Origin: Pyxicephalus adspersus
Taxonomy: Eukaryota > Chordata > Amphibia > Anura > Pyxicephalidae
Assembly (NCBI RefSeq): GCF_032062135.1
Contig: NC_092861.1
Coordinates: 65,138,276 to 65,202,275 of the forward strand
Reading direction: 5' to 3'
DNA: 64,000 bases
Shown here piece by piece: positions 22,326 through 33,250 of this stretch. A program made the translations under genes and the position numbers. Within the stretch, counting starts at the first letter, position 1, and the number at the start of each line of letters is the position of its first letter. The notes beneath the pieces are model-generated. The model made no database searches. It saw only the letters and a program-made list of their open reading frames with translations, and was not told the DNA's origin.

Positions 22326-23444
22326 TTACTTTTAAATGGGTAGGTAAAATTAAAATGAATGGGTGTATCTGCCAGGTTGGATCCGCTTGGGGTTTGGAGA
22401 ATCTTGCCTGAAGATACTGAATGCAAAAGTGAATCCTAGGCTATGGCTCCTTGAAGACTATGGTGGGAAAAGGGAAACCTTGTTGTTAAATTTTGGCCAT
22501 TCTTGGGACTAAAAGACAAAACTTTTGCCGATAAACAAGAAATGTAAAATTTTAGGAACTAGTCCAAGTCCAAGTTTCACTGAGCACAGTGACAGCACAC
22601 ACTAGTGTTGTCAGTTTATAAGATCAGCCTTTGAAATGACATCTGGAAAAAGTCAGTTGTCTGATGAAACTGATAGTAGCTGAACGTAGGATTATAATGA
22701 AGGCAGTACCTAAGAATATAATGCTGCATGGCAGAATAAAAATACTTTCTAAAGAAATTACTCATTAACACAGAAATTGCCTTTCTACTGGGAAAGTGAT
22801 TCCACAAAAATGTTCTGCTCATTTCTTCTAAAAAAATACAGTTAGGGTTTATAAAATAATAATGTATGCATCTTGGTCTTTGCTAAAAGTAGAAAAGTGT
22901 GCACCATTTTACCCATAGTTATTTACTGCACAATACAAATAAGCAATACATGTCATCTTTAATTATATACTCTAAGATACTTCCTTCCTGCTGATGTGTG
23001 CTGGGAATTGTGCTGCGGTTGTAGACAGCAGGCAATACAACTATACCAATACTGACAAAGGGTAATCCAACATAGAAAGTATACATTGCAGTGTACCTTC
23101 TAAACCTGCAGTAGAGCTGCATGAAACATCCATGATACATGGATCAGGATTTTGTCTGCAGATAATAGCATGAACAAAATAGATACATTTAAATTACAGT
23201 GCCCTGTACCTGATGTACAAGTGACTATTGTTTCATGTCCCCAACAACGTTATGTAGCCTCCTCGAAATTGAAAACAACATATGCTGCTAAATACAGAAC
23301 TACAGATACTATTACACTGTAAAAAAAAAAAAAAGATTTAAAAAATGTCATCTAGTTTGAGCTAGAGGAAATCTAAGTGACTTCTCACTGAAGCAACCCC
23401 ATCTTCTCATTCTGCTAAAAGACGTGGTCTGCTAAAAGACTGCC

Positions 23445-23743
23445 TAAGGCTACGGTACACACGTCGGATGAATATAGTGCAATGATCAGGGCTGGTAGCG
23501 GACAAGAATCTGACGTGTATACAGTGCTTGTCTGACATCGTTCATAGATCCTTCCTGGCAGATCCATGAATGATCCTAATACAAGTGAAGAGAGAGCACA
23601 GCGGAGTACCACTCTGTCGTTCTCCCTTTCCAAAGAGCAGAATGGTGCTGTATGCACAGCGCTAATTCAGTCTTTTTTTTTTTGGAAAGGATCCTGAAAG
23701 ATCCTTTCCAAGGACAATTATTGAACGTGTGTACAAAGCCTTA
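23445..23743. mobile_element. MITE with taaggctacg..acacacgt ends
   Basis: Starts taaggctacggtacacacgt and ends acgtgtgtacaaagcctta, inverted ends with a small mismatch. The interior repeats ggatcc-type hairpins (ggaaaggatcctgaaagatc). This end type is frequent in frog genomes; superfamily unproven (perhaps Harbinger or hAT). Confidence 0.75.
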
Positions 23744-23749
23744 GTCTCA

Positions 23750-25915
23750 GGTTCATAAGTGTTTTATGGTAAAATATGTCCCCAAACGAGTGTATCTGAC
23801 ATTGCTTTTCAACAATGTAATTCTCAGCAGACGAAAATATCCAAGTTCTGATATTCTCATATTTAGCTGGTACTCTGCTTTGAATTACAATCTGAGTAAA
23901 ATAAATTGATTAGACACATCAACCTTTTTTCTGCCCTTTTGAATGAATTTATTTGGACACTGTTTGCCTGTGGATGCAGTTTGTTCTGGTTAATACAGCT
24001 AATCTTTTATCAAAAAAGATTCCTAAATCATTATGAGAAATATATTTTATATGTGATGTACACATTGAACTGTTTCACAGTGTTAGTAACTAACTAATGT
24101 ACATTATTGTATGTGTTAATAATAGTATATGTTTCCAAAGTCATGTATTTAAAAGGTTTCAAATATTACATTTGGAAAGAAAGAGCAGGAACAAAAACAC
24201 ACCAACACTACAATGGGAGCTTTGGTTATGTCCTAATACAGTATCAAAAAAAGAAACCTTTCCTGTGGCAATGTGTTGTCTTTAGCTGTGTTCCCATAAA
24301 AATACCCACAGATGTCATCCATTGTTTGTGCAAAAAAACAACAAAAAACAATGTATTTTTTACAGCACAATATAATAAACTGAATGCATAATACTTGAGG
24401 AAGTCCAACAGCTAATTTTGGTTTCATACTTGGCATCCTGACCCACAGGTTATTACCTTTGTTCTACATTTTTTTTCAAAGAACTAAAAGAAGACAAAAA
24501 ACTAGATGTCCTCAAACATAAAGTGTTATTGATTCATGAAGCAGGTGCACATATTTTTAGTAAAACAGAATACACCTTATCAGGGTAATCTGTCATATAT
24601 TACACATATATTCTACGGCTATTTAGGAGGAAAATAAGTAAACTATGTAGGGTGTGAATCTTAACCACTAGGCGCAAACACATTGTGAATATGCTGGGAG
24701 AGATCTGAACCTACTACCCAGAGATGAAAGTCAAGAGCACTGAACAGTTAATAATGTTAAAATGGAAAATTGTAGGTTGCCTCATAATGTAATTCTGTCC
24801 ACCAGAATCAACTTATACCCATTAATTAATTTTAAACCGTAAACCTGAAGACCTCAAATAACCGCATAGTGGACACTAACTTGGCAAGTTCTTTATTTTT
24901 TAATACATTATAATTTAAAATATAATAAGTAGAAGGTGGCTATAGTCGTAGAACCCTGTGATTAAATTAGAGGAATGAGAAGCCACAAAATGTTCATAAC
25001 TTTATTGCTGTTCCAGCCATAAAACTATCTTACATTATTTTTCCATTACAATCAACGTAATGTGCTTTCTGTGTGAATATTTAACAGGGAGCTTTAATTA
25101 AACTTTAGATTCATTGTTTTATATGACTTTTATTTTTATCCTGTTGCTGACCATGTAAGAAAAGCAAACTATTCATATGGCTTTAACATAAAAAACTATC
25201 GCCATGAAAAGACATTTTTCTTAGTAGAGCTTCCAGCAGTACTGTACTGCTCTAGCAATCCTGTAGTCTGCTGTAATAAAATCTTTACACTTTATTGCTA
25301 TTACAGTAGAAATACAATTGGATTTTTCAAGTATCACCAGATGCTTGTCAGCTGAGCCTTAGCTCTTTATTTAAGTGCTTCTGGCATAATATCTAATCAG
25401 TTTTATTTAATCAATATGCTATCCAGCTGTTTAGATTCAGCTAAATATAATTTAGAATTTAATCAAATAATACCAGATATATCAGGATATCTCATTTTAG
25501 CAGTTATCAAAAAGCCCTAATCTCATAATTTGCTTCATTCTAAAACATTTTGACATATGCAATTCCATAAAAAGAAAAATGTCTCTAACTAAGCTAGTTT
25601 TCAAGAAAATGCACTGTTTGTAATTTTATGAAATACTTCACTATTAGCACAATTGTTCAGTTCTCCCATCAGTATTAATAGTACCAACAAATAAAGGTAA
25701 ATACAAGGCAGAAGACAGATATAGAAAAATTACTAAAACTAAAACGCACACTTTTGCTTACACCATTAGTATTGTGCTAATAGTAGGAATATTAGGAACA
25801 ATAGTAGGAATATTAGTAGGAAAAATAGGAAGCCAGTACTAAGAAAGTGTTTAAAAAAATATAGGGTGTAATTTCTGGTCAAATATTGTCATTATCATTG
25901 TTTGCCTATTTTTGA
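23750..25915. other. intron, no gene; candidate conserved non-coding stretch 24.9-25.6 kb
   Basis: No coding signal. From about 24900 to 25660 the sequence lacks recognisable repeats and is rich in TAATTA/TTAATTAAA, ATTCATATG and CAATTAG-like cores. Such runs are often conserved enhancers in neurodevelopmental genes, but that needs alignment. Confidence 0.4.
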
Positions 25916-25922
25916 TCCAATA

Positions 25923-26240
25923 CAGCCTTCCTCAACCAGGGTTTTGTGGAACCTTCAGAAGTTTCGAGAGATTCAGTCGGCGCAGTTTCCCAGATAAGTA
26001 GCCACTGAGGCCAAAAATATTGTTAGCTATCTCTAATGGGGCATGATTCCTAATACTATGAGGAGCATTAATACCAGTGACCAATATTATAAGAAATGTT
26101 CTTCCTATTCACACTTCAGTGTAATAGAGTCTACCAATGTAAGTTTTGGGGAAGTCATTCCCCCAATAAAAAACAATCTAAGGAGCCTTTTTTCTAGGAC
26201 CAACAATGTCAGAATTACTGAAATTTCAGTCTTAGTTTCC
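25923..26240. mobile_element. hAT relic, one clear end
   Basis: Starts cagccttcctcaaccagggt, followed by tttgtggaacc, the typical hAT end in which a genic 'wrong base' MITE begins with caaccagggttccgtgg. The second end is decayed. A related relic lies at 57.3-57.7 kb. Confidence 0.55.
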
Positions 26241-26701
26241 TAAAAGTATTATTGTTAGATTAAATTTACAATTTTTACTGAAAATAAATTTGCTCTAAGG
26301 AACAAGCTCTGTGAATCAAAAGTGCTAATACTTATTCATTTTTTTATTCTCATTACAACTTATATATTACTCACTATGTGGTATAAATACAATAATGATT
26401 AACATCTTCTAGGAGTTCTAGGAGACCTAAACATATTTTTCAAGGTTTATTCTACGTGAAAGTGGAAGTAAATTAAACATTTTAACATTTGTGGACAGGC
26501 TGGATCTTTATTGCAGGAGGGACATGCTCTGTCTTACTATGATAACACAAACGTACAATTTTTCATAGGATATACACTGAGCTGCTCATGAACAGCACAG
26601 TTTACATTGTTAGTATACCTCATGCAGGAATAAATGAAATCCCATAGGCAGACATGGTAGTTACACCATTAGGTCTATGCAATCAGGATGGCTGAAGATC
26701 C

Positions 26702-26994
26702 TTAAAGTAGAACTAAACCCTATCAGCATTTTATCGCAGGGTGCCATATCTTCCTTTCTTCTTCCCAGAGACAAACTTCAATCATCTTCATTGTACATGT
26801 CGGGATGATGTTCATTCATCCCTGGTACACGTAAAGGTAAACCAGGATTGCTAGGTTTCCATAACAATTAAAGCTGACACTGTGCATATTCAACTCAGCT
26901 TTTTCCAGGTGCGATCATGCAGGTAAGTAAGGTTATTGTAAAGAGGCATTGCCTGTTCTTTATTTTGTAAAGTAAAAATTTAGTTCCAATTTAA
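26702..26994. mobile_element. MITE with ttaaagtagaactaaaccc ends
   Basis: Left end ttaaagtagaactaaaccc and right end aaatttagttccaatttaa form an imperfect inverted repeat. The same end occurs twice at 49.45 kb. No coding capacity. Confidence 0.65.
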
Positions 26995-27411
26995 CCCAAG
27001 ACAGGTTGAAAGCTCATTCTATTATCAATGCATTGGGTTTTTTAAAAAAAAGTGTTTTTTTTGGCAAGGGGTTAATAAACAACAACAATTTATTACTTAT
27101 TAGACAAGGAACAATACTGCAAGTATTGTTAAGCAATTGCAAGTTTTTTTATAGGTTGCAATAAAAAACATTAAAAAAGCAAAAGCCTGAGAAAGCCGAA
27201 AAGTGACTGTCAGTGCACAGGTGGTAAATATAGTAGTAAAATAATGCGAGGAGGAGAAAAGGACCCTGTCCCGAGGAGCTTCCAATCTAGGAGGTGGGGG
27301 AAGTCTCACACAATAGGAGGGGAGATATGGAGTGATGGGAAGTAGTGAGGGTTTTAAGAGACAGAAGAAGAAAAGTAGGAAAGTCTGAAAAAGTGTTTTC
27401 TGAGTGCTCTT

Positions 27412-27975
27412 TTAACCGCCTTGGCAGTATTCCTGAGTGTGGCAACTGGTGAATTTTACATAACAAAAGCGGTAACTCCAAGCCACACTCAGGGTAGGAA
27501 AAGAAATTCTACCTGCTCCCTTCAATCCAGCACGTCCTCAGCGATCCCCGGCCAGCTTCTGCATCACATCCCTGGTGTGACCGATGTAATGCGCGAAGCG
27601 TTGGTACGCGGGGGAGGCATGGCATGGCGGGAAATTTAAAAGTAGATTACATTCTATTTTAAAATATTGATCACAGTGATAAAGTTATAAAAAATAAATC
27701 CAAATAATAAATAATAAATCCAAAAGTTTATTCTATTATATATAAAACATTTTAATTTTTATTAAAGTTTTTTTTATTTATTATTTTACTTATAAAATGA
27801 TTTATAATTATTTATTATATTATAATTTATGATTTGTGTTTAAAACTTTATTATACCCGGGAGTTATTCCTAAGAATTACAGGCCTAAAATAATAATCAA
27901 CAAATTTACACGCAAAACAATGTACCGCTTTTGACATAAAAATACGGTCATAATTAGACTGCCAGGGGGGGCTAA
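27412..27975. mobile_element. TTAA MITE downstream of KHDRBS2 exon 6
   Basis: Starts TTAACCGCCTTGGCAGT and ends actgccagggggggctaa; the ends are inverted repeats at TTAA-like sites, as in piggyBac-type elements. The right half (ggagttattcctaagaatta, caaaacaatgtaccgctttt) is shared with the copies at 8.7, 32.8-33.2 and, in part, 55.7-56.1 kb. It ends 209 bp from the exon 6 donor. Confidence 0.82.
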
Positions 27976-28037
27976 TTGAGCAGAAGGTAGGAGCAAGCCG
28001 AATGGTACGAGCCGTGCGTGTGATCAGGTTATGACTG

Positions 28038-28087
28038 ATATATATATATATTTACATATATATATATAATATATATATATATATATA
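28038..28087. repeat. (TA)n microsatellite next to exon 6 donor
   Basis: Interrupted TA run about 100 bp downstream, in gene sense, of the exon 6 donor site. Confidence 0.9.
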
Positions 28088-28184
28088 ATTTCAACCATCA
28101 AACCCTATATCTGGTTTGGCAATAATGATAAGGCCCTAAATATATACATAAAAAAACATGAAAGAAAACTGCAAAACTACTTAC

Positions 28185-28377
28185 ATATTCTTCATAAGTC
28201 TCAAGAGCAAGAGGTGGTGCACGATAACCAGGAGCACCTGGGGTTCCACGCCCCCTTGCTGTAGGAACACCACGAGCTACTGATGGCAGTGGTAACTGTA
28301 CACGTGACACAGGAGAACCTCTGGGAACTGGAGTACCTCGTCCTGGCAGTGAGGGTGGAATAGCACTTCCACGATTC
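28185..28377 (-). CDS. KHDRBS2: KHDRBS2 exon 6 (Pro/Gly/Arg-rich tail)
   Basis: Internal exon of 193 nt; its first base completes the Arg codon split with exon 5, followed by 64 codons ending ALETYEEY. It encodes the proline-, arginine- and glycine-rich low-complexity region with RG dipeptides (PGRGTPVPRGSP, VARGVPTARGRG) and the conserved PGYRAPP motif, then the start of the tyrosine-rich C terminus (ETYEEY), which in this family binds SH2/SH3 partners. The acceptor is a run of 12 T followed directly by ag; the donor is TAT|gtaagt. TTAA-type MITEs lie 84 bp upstream of the acceptor and 209 bp downstream of the donor. The downstream exons (GYDDGY... onwards) are not found in the window. Confidence 0.95.
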
Positions 28378-28461
28378 CTAAAAAAAAAAAATTTCATAAA
28401 GGTATAGCATTTACAGGTATAGAATTAACCACAATATAGACTGTGATTGACCAAAACGGTA

Positions 28462-29089
28462 TTACCTCATGGGCGGTAACCCAAGTGTGGGTGGAAAAAA
28501 GAAGCTAAAAGTTGTAACCCTGAGTCACACTCGGGGTATTTAAACCTATGGGAAAAAATAATAAATCGAGTCTTACTTTATCGGCCAGCATCCCACGTTG
28601 TCTTTCGCGTCTTCTCTCTTCCTTCGCATCTTCTTTTTTCTTCCTCCAGTGTCTTCTGCACTCGATGAGTCACTGGGAAGTTTCCAGTGATGTTGGTGCA
28701 TGCATAGGTTGCCGGCAGGGCGGGAAATTCAAAATCCATTTGTATTGCATTTAATACAAAATAACTGTACTGAATACAATACAGTGGATTTATATGTGTA
28801 AAAGCAGTACATTGTCTTGCATGAACATTTATTTTACAATATAATATAATAGTATAAGTATATAATTTAAAAAAAAAAAAAAAAAAAATTTTTTTTATTT
28901 ATTTACATTTTTTAAAATTATTTTGACATGATTTTGTAATTCCAACTTTTATTATACTGTAAAATATATTTTCATTCAAGACAATGTACTGCTTTACACA
29001 TATAAATCCACTGTATTGCATTCAATACAGTTATTTTGTACTGCTTTTAGATATATAAATACAGAGAAATAAACCGCCCAGGAGGTTAA
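28462..29089. mobile_element. TTAA MITE upstream of KHDRBS2 exon 6
   Basis: Starts TTACCTCATGGGCGGTAA and ends aaaccgcccaggaggttaa: inverted ends with a TTAA at the right side. The middle (caatacaaaataactgta, taaaagcagtacattgtctt) is nearly the same as 55.8-55.9 kb, and the element also has a self-complementary centre around an A/T run at 28.87 kb. Its left end is 84 bp from the exon 6 acceptor, so it may cover the branch-point region or its 5' side. Confidence 0.85.
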
Positions 29090-29267
29090 TCACTAATTTT
29101 ATGGATAACCTTATCGACTATATCCTGTATACTGTATACATTCCAGAACTATGACTTTTGATAATTTCCATTTTGTGTGACATATGGAGCTTGTTTGTAG
29201 TTGTCTGCCTAGCCTCTTTACTAAGTTTTGATACCTTTAGGCTTTATGTATATAAGAGAACACTTAC

Positions 29268-29268
<1 letters not shown>

Positions 29269-29298
<30 letters not shown>
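29269..29298. repeat. poly-C run, 30 bases
   Basis: Uninterrupted cytosines; length is likely uncertain in assembly. Proline-repeat reading frames over it are artefacts. Confidence 0.9.
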
Positions 29299-29299
29299 T

Positions 29300-30263
29300 A
29301 CTGCCTTCTCCTCATGCATTCTTCACAGATTTCAACTTCACTTACACCATTTGGAATATATTTTATTGCAATGCACAAATAATGGATGTCACCAGAGATC
29401 CCCCTTACATGGTTCTGGTGCGCAGCTCTACTGACAACTACTATGGCATTTTCTTGAAATATTTTTAACTTATTTAATAATTTTCCTTTCTCATCTTATT
29501 TCTGTCATACCAATGTTAGGACTTTTACGACTGCCAAGAGTTACAGCCATAGATAGAACATAATCAATCGTGTTCACAAAAATATAGAACCCTCAGAGTT
29601 TGTACTCATGTCAGTTTCACTTCAGTTTCCCATTTGAAAAAGCTTTGCTACAGTGTAGACCCAGGACCCGAACACAAGATAACCCCTTTTCTTTTCCTTA
29701 GCTTCTATTTCTCTACTCCCCCCCATGCTGTTTTTATCTTTTCCTACAATTTTCTCACATGCATTAATTATCTTTTAACTAAATATGCTACACTCATATA
29801 TATACTGGATATCTTTACTATAAGCAGCTCTATGATTTTTATAATATCTAACCCTCCTTTATGCTGTCATATTTATGCACATCCTTAGAGCCATTGCTTC
29901 TGGCCCTTACCTACCAAATTTTATATGACTGAGCCCTCTTGTAGGAGTTTTCTAGATATCCTGTTTTCCTTTCATGGTTTGTCTCTTGACAATATTATAC
30001 TGTTCCAGCTATATTGCAAAACAAAATAAAAACTATTCATTTTGAAAGGATCTTTCACCTCACCTTAGATGACTTGTGTGCACGAATTTGACAAATTAGT
30101 ATTTGAATATACACTGTAAGATCCATGGGGTTCAAAGTTTACTATACATACATATTGTTGGGTACTTAGGTAAGCACAGGGAATTACATCTGTGTCCTAG
30201 TTGGGTTTTTAGTACTGGGAAAGAGCTAGGAAGAAGTCAAAAAAAGAAAAAAATGGTGCAATA
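29300..30263. other. intron 5, nothing recognised
   Basis: No repeat family or coding signal that I can support. Confidence 0.5.
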
Positions 30264-30268
30264 TCTGT

Positions 30269-30984
30269 TGTCACGCATGGAGAGACAGGACCACTACCAG
30301 GCGCTATGACTTGCACGGAGGTGGTGTGAGCCCTGAGAAGGGGCAAGGCGCAGAGTCTTAGCAGTAACCAGGTTTCCTCCAGAGCCTCTGATGGTGAGGA
30401 CGTTGCGCCGCTGGTTACTGCCAGGTTGCGGTCTTGGGCACACCAAGGTGGGCAAAACACGGTACCAAATCACAAAGCAGAAGGATAGACGAGGAAGGCT
30501 GGGGTCAAGGCAGGCAGCAAGCAATAGAGGTCAGGTCACAGGCCAGGGGTCAAATACCAGGGATCCAGGAGATAGACACCAGTGACACAGGGGCCACTGC
30601 GGGCATAGGGAAGATACTGGAAGCAACAGGAGGCACAGGTGACACAGGGATATCCACAGACAGACTAGAACACTGGAACAGCACAGGGAATGAGGGGTTA
30701 ACTCAGGAGCTGGACAGAGAAAACACTGAATTAGGCACCAGGTCAACAGGAACTAGCTCAACAGAACTTTTGGATCGGCACAACGAAGATACATTGCACG
30801 AACGCTTAGTGCTGTGTCTGAGCTAGCTAAATAGCTTGCGTTGGTAATGGGCTATTTCCTGATTGGCCAGTGAGTTGGACGAAGCTTATAAATCTTGGGA
30901 ATAAAGGCACCCCCAGTGTCAGAACTGCCCACATGCGCAGGAAAGAGATGCCTGTGCTTTAGAGGGGAAGAGGTTAGTGTGACA
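30269..30984. mobile_element. solo LTR (716 bp) with 5-bp target duplication
   Basis: Begins TGTCACGCATGG (with the ttgtcacg junction) and ends GTTAGTGTGACA: TG...CA termini with a tgtcac/gtgaca inverted end. The 5 bp tctgt precede (30264-30268) and follow (30985-30989) it. It is more GC-rich than its surroundings. On the plus strand there is a gattggccag CCAAT-type box, cttataaatc (TATA-like) and aataaa at 30900. No internal gag/pol flanks it, so it is the product of LTR-LTR recombination. Gypsy- or ERV-type; the family is not determinable here. Confidence 0.85.
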
Positions 30985-30989
30985 TCTGT

Positions 30990-31345
30990 CATGGCCCTTT
31001 TTGAACTCTATCATTCGAGCCCTATCAGTAACCCTATCATTCAAGCCCAATCTCACACTCTGTCAGACCTATAGCTCTTTTATTTTCATTAAATGGATTT
31101 TTTATTCTGCATTATGTACACTTGCGGACCTGTATTGGCCTTTATCAATATTTGAAGACCTTTGCTTACAATCTACCTGTGCTTCAAAAACTCTTGACTC
31201 TCTATCAAGGTTAGCTGTCTGCATTTTTACCAGGGTTATTCATTTCATTGTGGAGTGGGGGTGGAAACCCGGCCACCCTTTATCTGATGAGGATGTTTTG
31301 TTCTCTTTTACACTTACACATAAAGGTAATGTAACTGGTGCTGAT
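30990..31345. other. intron 5, nothing recognised
   Basis: A 159-codon open frame begins here but runs across a MITE boundary and shows no family similarity; not a gene. Confidence 0.5.
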
Positions 31346-31348
31346 AGA

Positions 31349-31520
31349 CTGGAGAAGATAGAATATCATGGGAGAAAGAGGGTCATCCCGCAAACCTGGA
31401 AGGGATTTTTTTCAAAAACATTTGCGGTTAGTTGTGAAACCTTTTGCAATCCTGATCCAGATCAACTCCAGGTTTGCTGAGTGACCCAGGTTCTCTTATC
31501 ATAGTCTTCTCCACTCTTGG
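31349..31520. mobile_element. palindromic MITE, diverged copy E
   Basis: Contains catcccgcaaacctggaa and ccaggtttgctgagtgac in inverted order, plus ctggagaagatagaat against tagtcttctccactct. These are the inner arms of the family at 13.8 kb. The outermost ends are lost. Confidence 0.7.
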
Positions 31521-32018
31521 ACAGCCCATTATTGTATCATTGTACCTCTAGTAATGTATTTTCTAACTTGCTTGAGCTTGCATTTCTTTCTAATTTATTT
31601 ATTGGGGAGTCTGTTGGCTGACCTACATAAGGAACAGGAAAACGTTACCTTTGTATGGAGCTGTTGTGTTCTCTTTTTAGAAACTTGCTGACTTCCCTGC
31701 TTTTGTATGGCTTGAGCTGTGTCTGTCTGGCAGACATAATTGTGGCTTGCCCTTCAAGGTCCCCTGGGGCAATCTTTCCTTTTCTTTTATTTCTCTGTGT
31801 TTCTTCCAATATTTTTTCTATTTTTCCTTTTTCTCTTCTTAGCGTCAGGCTGCTTAAAAGCTTTACCTATTCTTAAAATTTTGGATATGGCATAGAACAT
31901 ACACATGGAACAGAAGTTACATTTGTAACCACTCTAACCTTGATCAATTGAGAAATGTTCTATGCTTTCCTAATGTGTACTCACTCACTTTTGTTTCCTT
32001 GTTATTTCTCACTTTCGG

Positions 32019-32162
32019 CTCTATTTATAAAACATGGAATCCCACATTCCCTGAAAAATTCCCTTGTGGGAATCTTCCAAGTATGTATGTTTTAATGGCA
32101 ATAATTGATTCTCACAAGGGAATGTTGGAGGGAATATTAGATTCCCTGTTTTATAAATACAG
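32019..32162. mobile_element. foldback MITE (144 bp)
   Basis: ctatttataaaacatggaat at the left is inverted against attccctgttttataaatac at the right, with inner arms acattccc/gggaatgt and attcccttgtgggaatc/gattctcacaagggaat. It ends about 112 bp downstream, in gene sense, of exon 5. A related element lies at 38.7 kb. Confidence 0.8.
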
Positions 32163-32273
32163 GCATTTGTTGCAAAAAATCCCACATTGTCATGATGGCT
32201 GTCTGTTTGGAAAGTAAATCTTCAATGTGCAAAAGCAAAACTGAATCTTTATTATTATGAATGAGAAATTTAC

Positions 32274-32401
32274 CTGACAGTTGTAGTAGAAACTAATCTA
32301 ATTGCTCTACTTCTTGTTGCTTTACTTCGACTAGAGTCTTCAGAACCATTTAAATAGGATAGCTCTCTTAACTGTTCTTGCCGAATTTCATCATTATAAT
32401 C
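32274..32401 (-). CDS. KHDRBS2: KHDRBS2 exon 5 (QUA2/CK region and start of RG-rich tail)
   Basis: Internal exon of 128 nt: 42 codons plus two bases (AG) that complete an Arg codon with the first G of exon 6. It begins DYNDEIRQEQLRELSYLNG, the C-terminal STAR (QUA2/CK) segment, and matches KHDRBS2 rather than KHDRBS3 (QAQLQEL). Acceptor gttttgcag|GAT, donor GTCAG|gtaaat. After NGSEDS the mammalian protein has a GRGRGIRGRGIR stretch, a substrate for arginine methylation and binding. Here the matching residues are SRSKATRSRAIR, with no Arg-Gly dipeptide. The frame is open and the splice sites are sound, so this looks like divergence, not a pseudogene. Confidence 0.96.
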
Positions 32402-32839
32402 CTGCAAAACAGAAAACAGTGAGGCTAGCTAATAAATAATGATGCAATGTAGCAAAATAATATGAAAACTTTGTGATTTTTATTTGTCAGAATTTGTTGA
32501 ACTATTTTCTTAATGAGCAGCTACCTGAACTAAATGACCGGCAGATATAAGTAACTGCAATTATTTAAGCATTAATAGGTACTGTTGGAAGTAAAGAAGA
32601 TACCTACAATGTGTACATCCCTGTGTAAAATTCAATGTTGCATAAGAAGTAGATAGTAATGGTAATAACCAAGATTCAACAAAAAGGATACAATATTCAT
32701 TAGATAGAATAAAAACAATAAGTAGCTTTGTGCACTATGAGTCATTAGGAATCACCACCAGGGAAATTCAGTGATAAGGCTATCTTCCCTTTAAATCTTC
32801 ATGGTATATTTTTTCAGTTTATGTACATGATAAATTAAA

Positions 32840-33250
32840 GGATACACTTAAGATGCCTAGTTCTATTGCCTGCAATATCGAAACACAGAGTAATACACCC
32901 TTTACTTTGGAAACTCCACTAATAACCCTGACCATGTTACCTGTGTTATCCCATCCCATTTTCGGGCCGCGTCCTCTTCCGGGATTTCCCGGTGACATCA
33001 GTAGCAATATATTAAATATATATGCTACTGTACAGTTAAATTACAGGTTTCAGTATTTTTATGCACCCTTGTTTAACAGATTTTTGTGTTTTTTTATTTA
33101 AAGTTTATTATTAAATTTAGTAAATATTGGACATATTTTGGTGAGTTATGCCTAAGAATTATAGGCGTACAATGTAAAATAAATTTCCATGCAAAACAAT
33201 GTACCGCTTTTGGCATAAAATATTGACATGATTAGACCACCAGTGAGATT
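32840..33250. mobile_element. TTAA MITE relic
   Basis: Right half reads ggtgagttatgcctaagaat, then gcaaaacaatgtaccgcttt, then attgacatgattagaccacc, homologous to the end of the 27.4-28.0 kb copy. The left end is decayed. Older than the other copies. Confidence 0.65.

Larger units (their letters stand above)
1..28184 (-). other. KHDRBS2: KHDRBS2 intron 6, partial (left part of window)
   Basis: Everything left of the exon 6 donor is intron 6 and runs off the window, so the intron is at least 28.2 kb. Large introns are normal for this gene. It holds the nested retroelement cluster at 3.6-12.3 kb, several MITEs, two hAT relics and a SINE tail. I looked on the minus strand for the tyrosine-rich exon 7 and the terminal exons and did not see them. 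Confidence 0.85.
28378..32273 (-). other. KHDRBS2: KHDRBS2 intron 5 (3,896 bp)
   Basis: Phase-2 intron with a gtaaat donor at the exon 5 end and a poly-T acceptor at exon 6. It contains a TTAA MITE just upstream of the acceptor, a 30-base C run, a complete solo LTR, a palindromic MITE and a foldback MITE. Roughly half of it is recognisable repeat. Confidence 0.9.

Noticed and set aside
22232..22426. Open frame with Tyr-Ile repeats
   Set aside because: Translation of an AT microsatellite; the same applies at 56.3 and 59.4 kb.
1..28184. KHDRBS2 exons 7-9
   Set aside because: Searched by eye on the minus strand for the tyrosine-rich GYDDGY-type exon and the terminal exon; no candidate with splice sites was found.
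29158..29434. Open frames with proline repeats
   Set aside because: Translation of the 30-base C run.
30209..30826. Several open frames including one of 130 codons
   Set aside because: They lie within the GC-rich solo LTR and show no gag, pol or env similarity.
31001..31480. 159-codon plus-strand open frame
   Set aside because: It runs from unique intron into a palindromic MITE, has no domain similarity and no splice context; chance frame.
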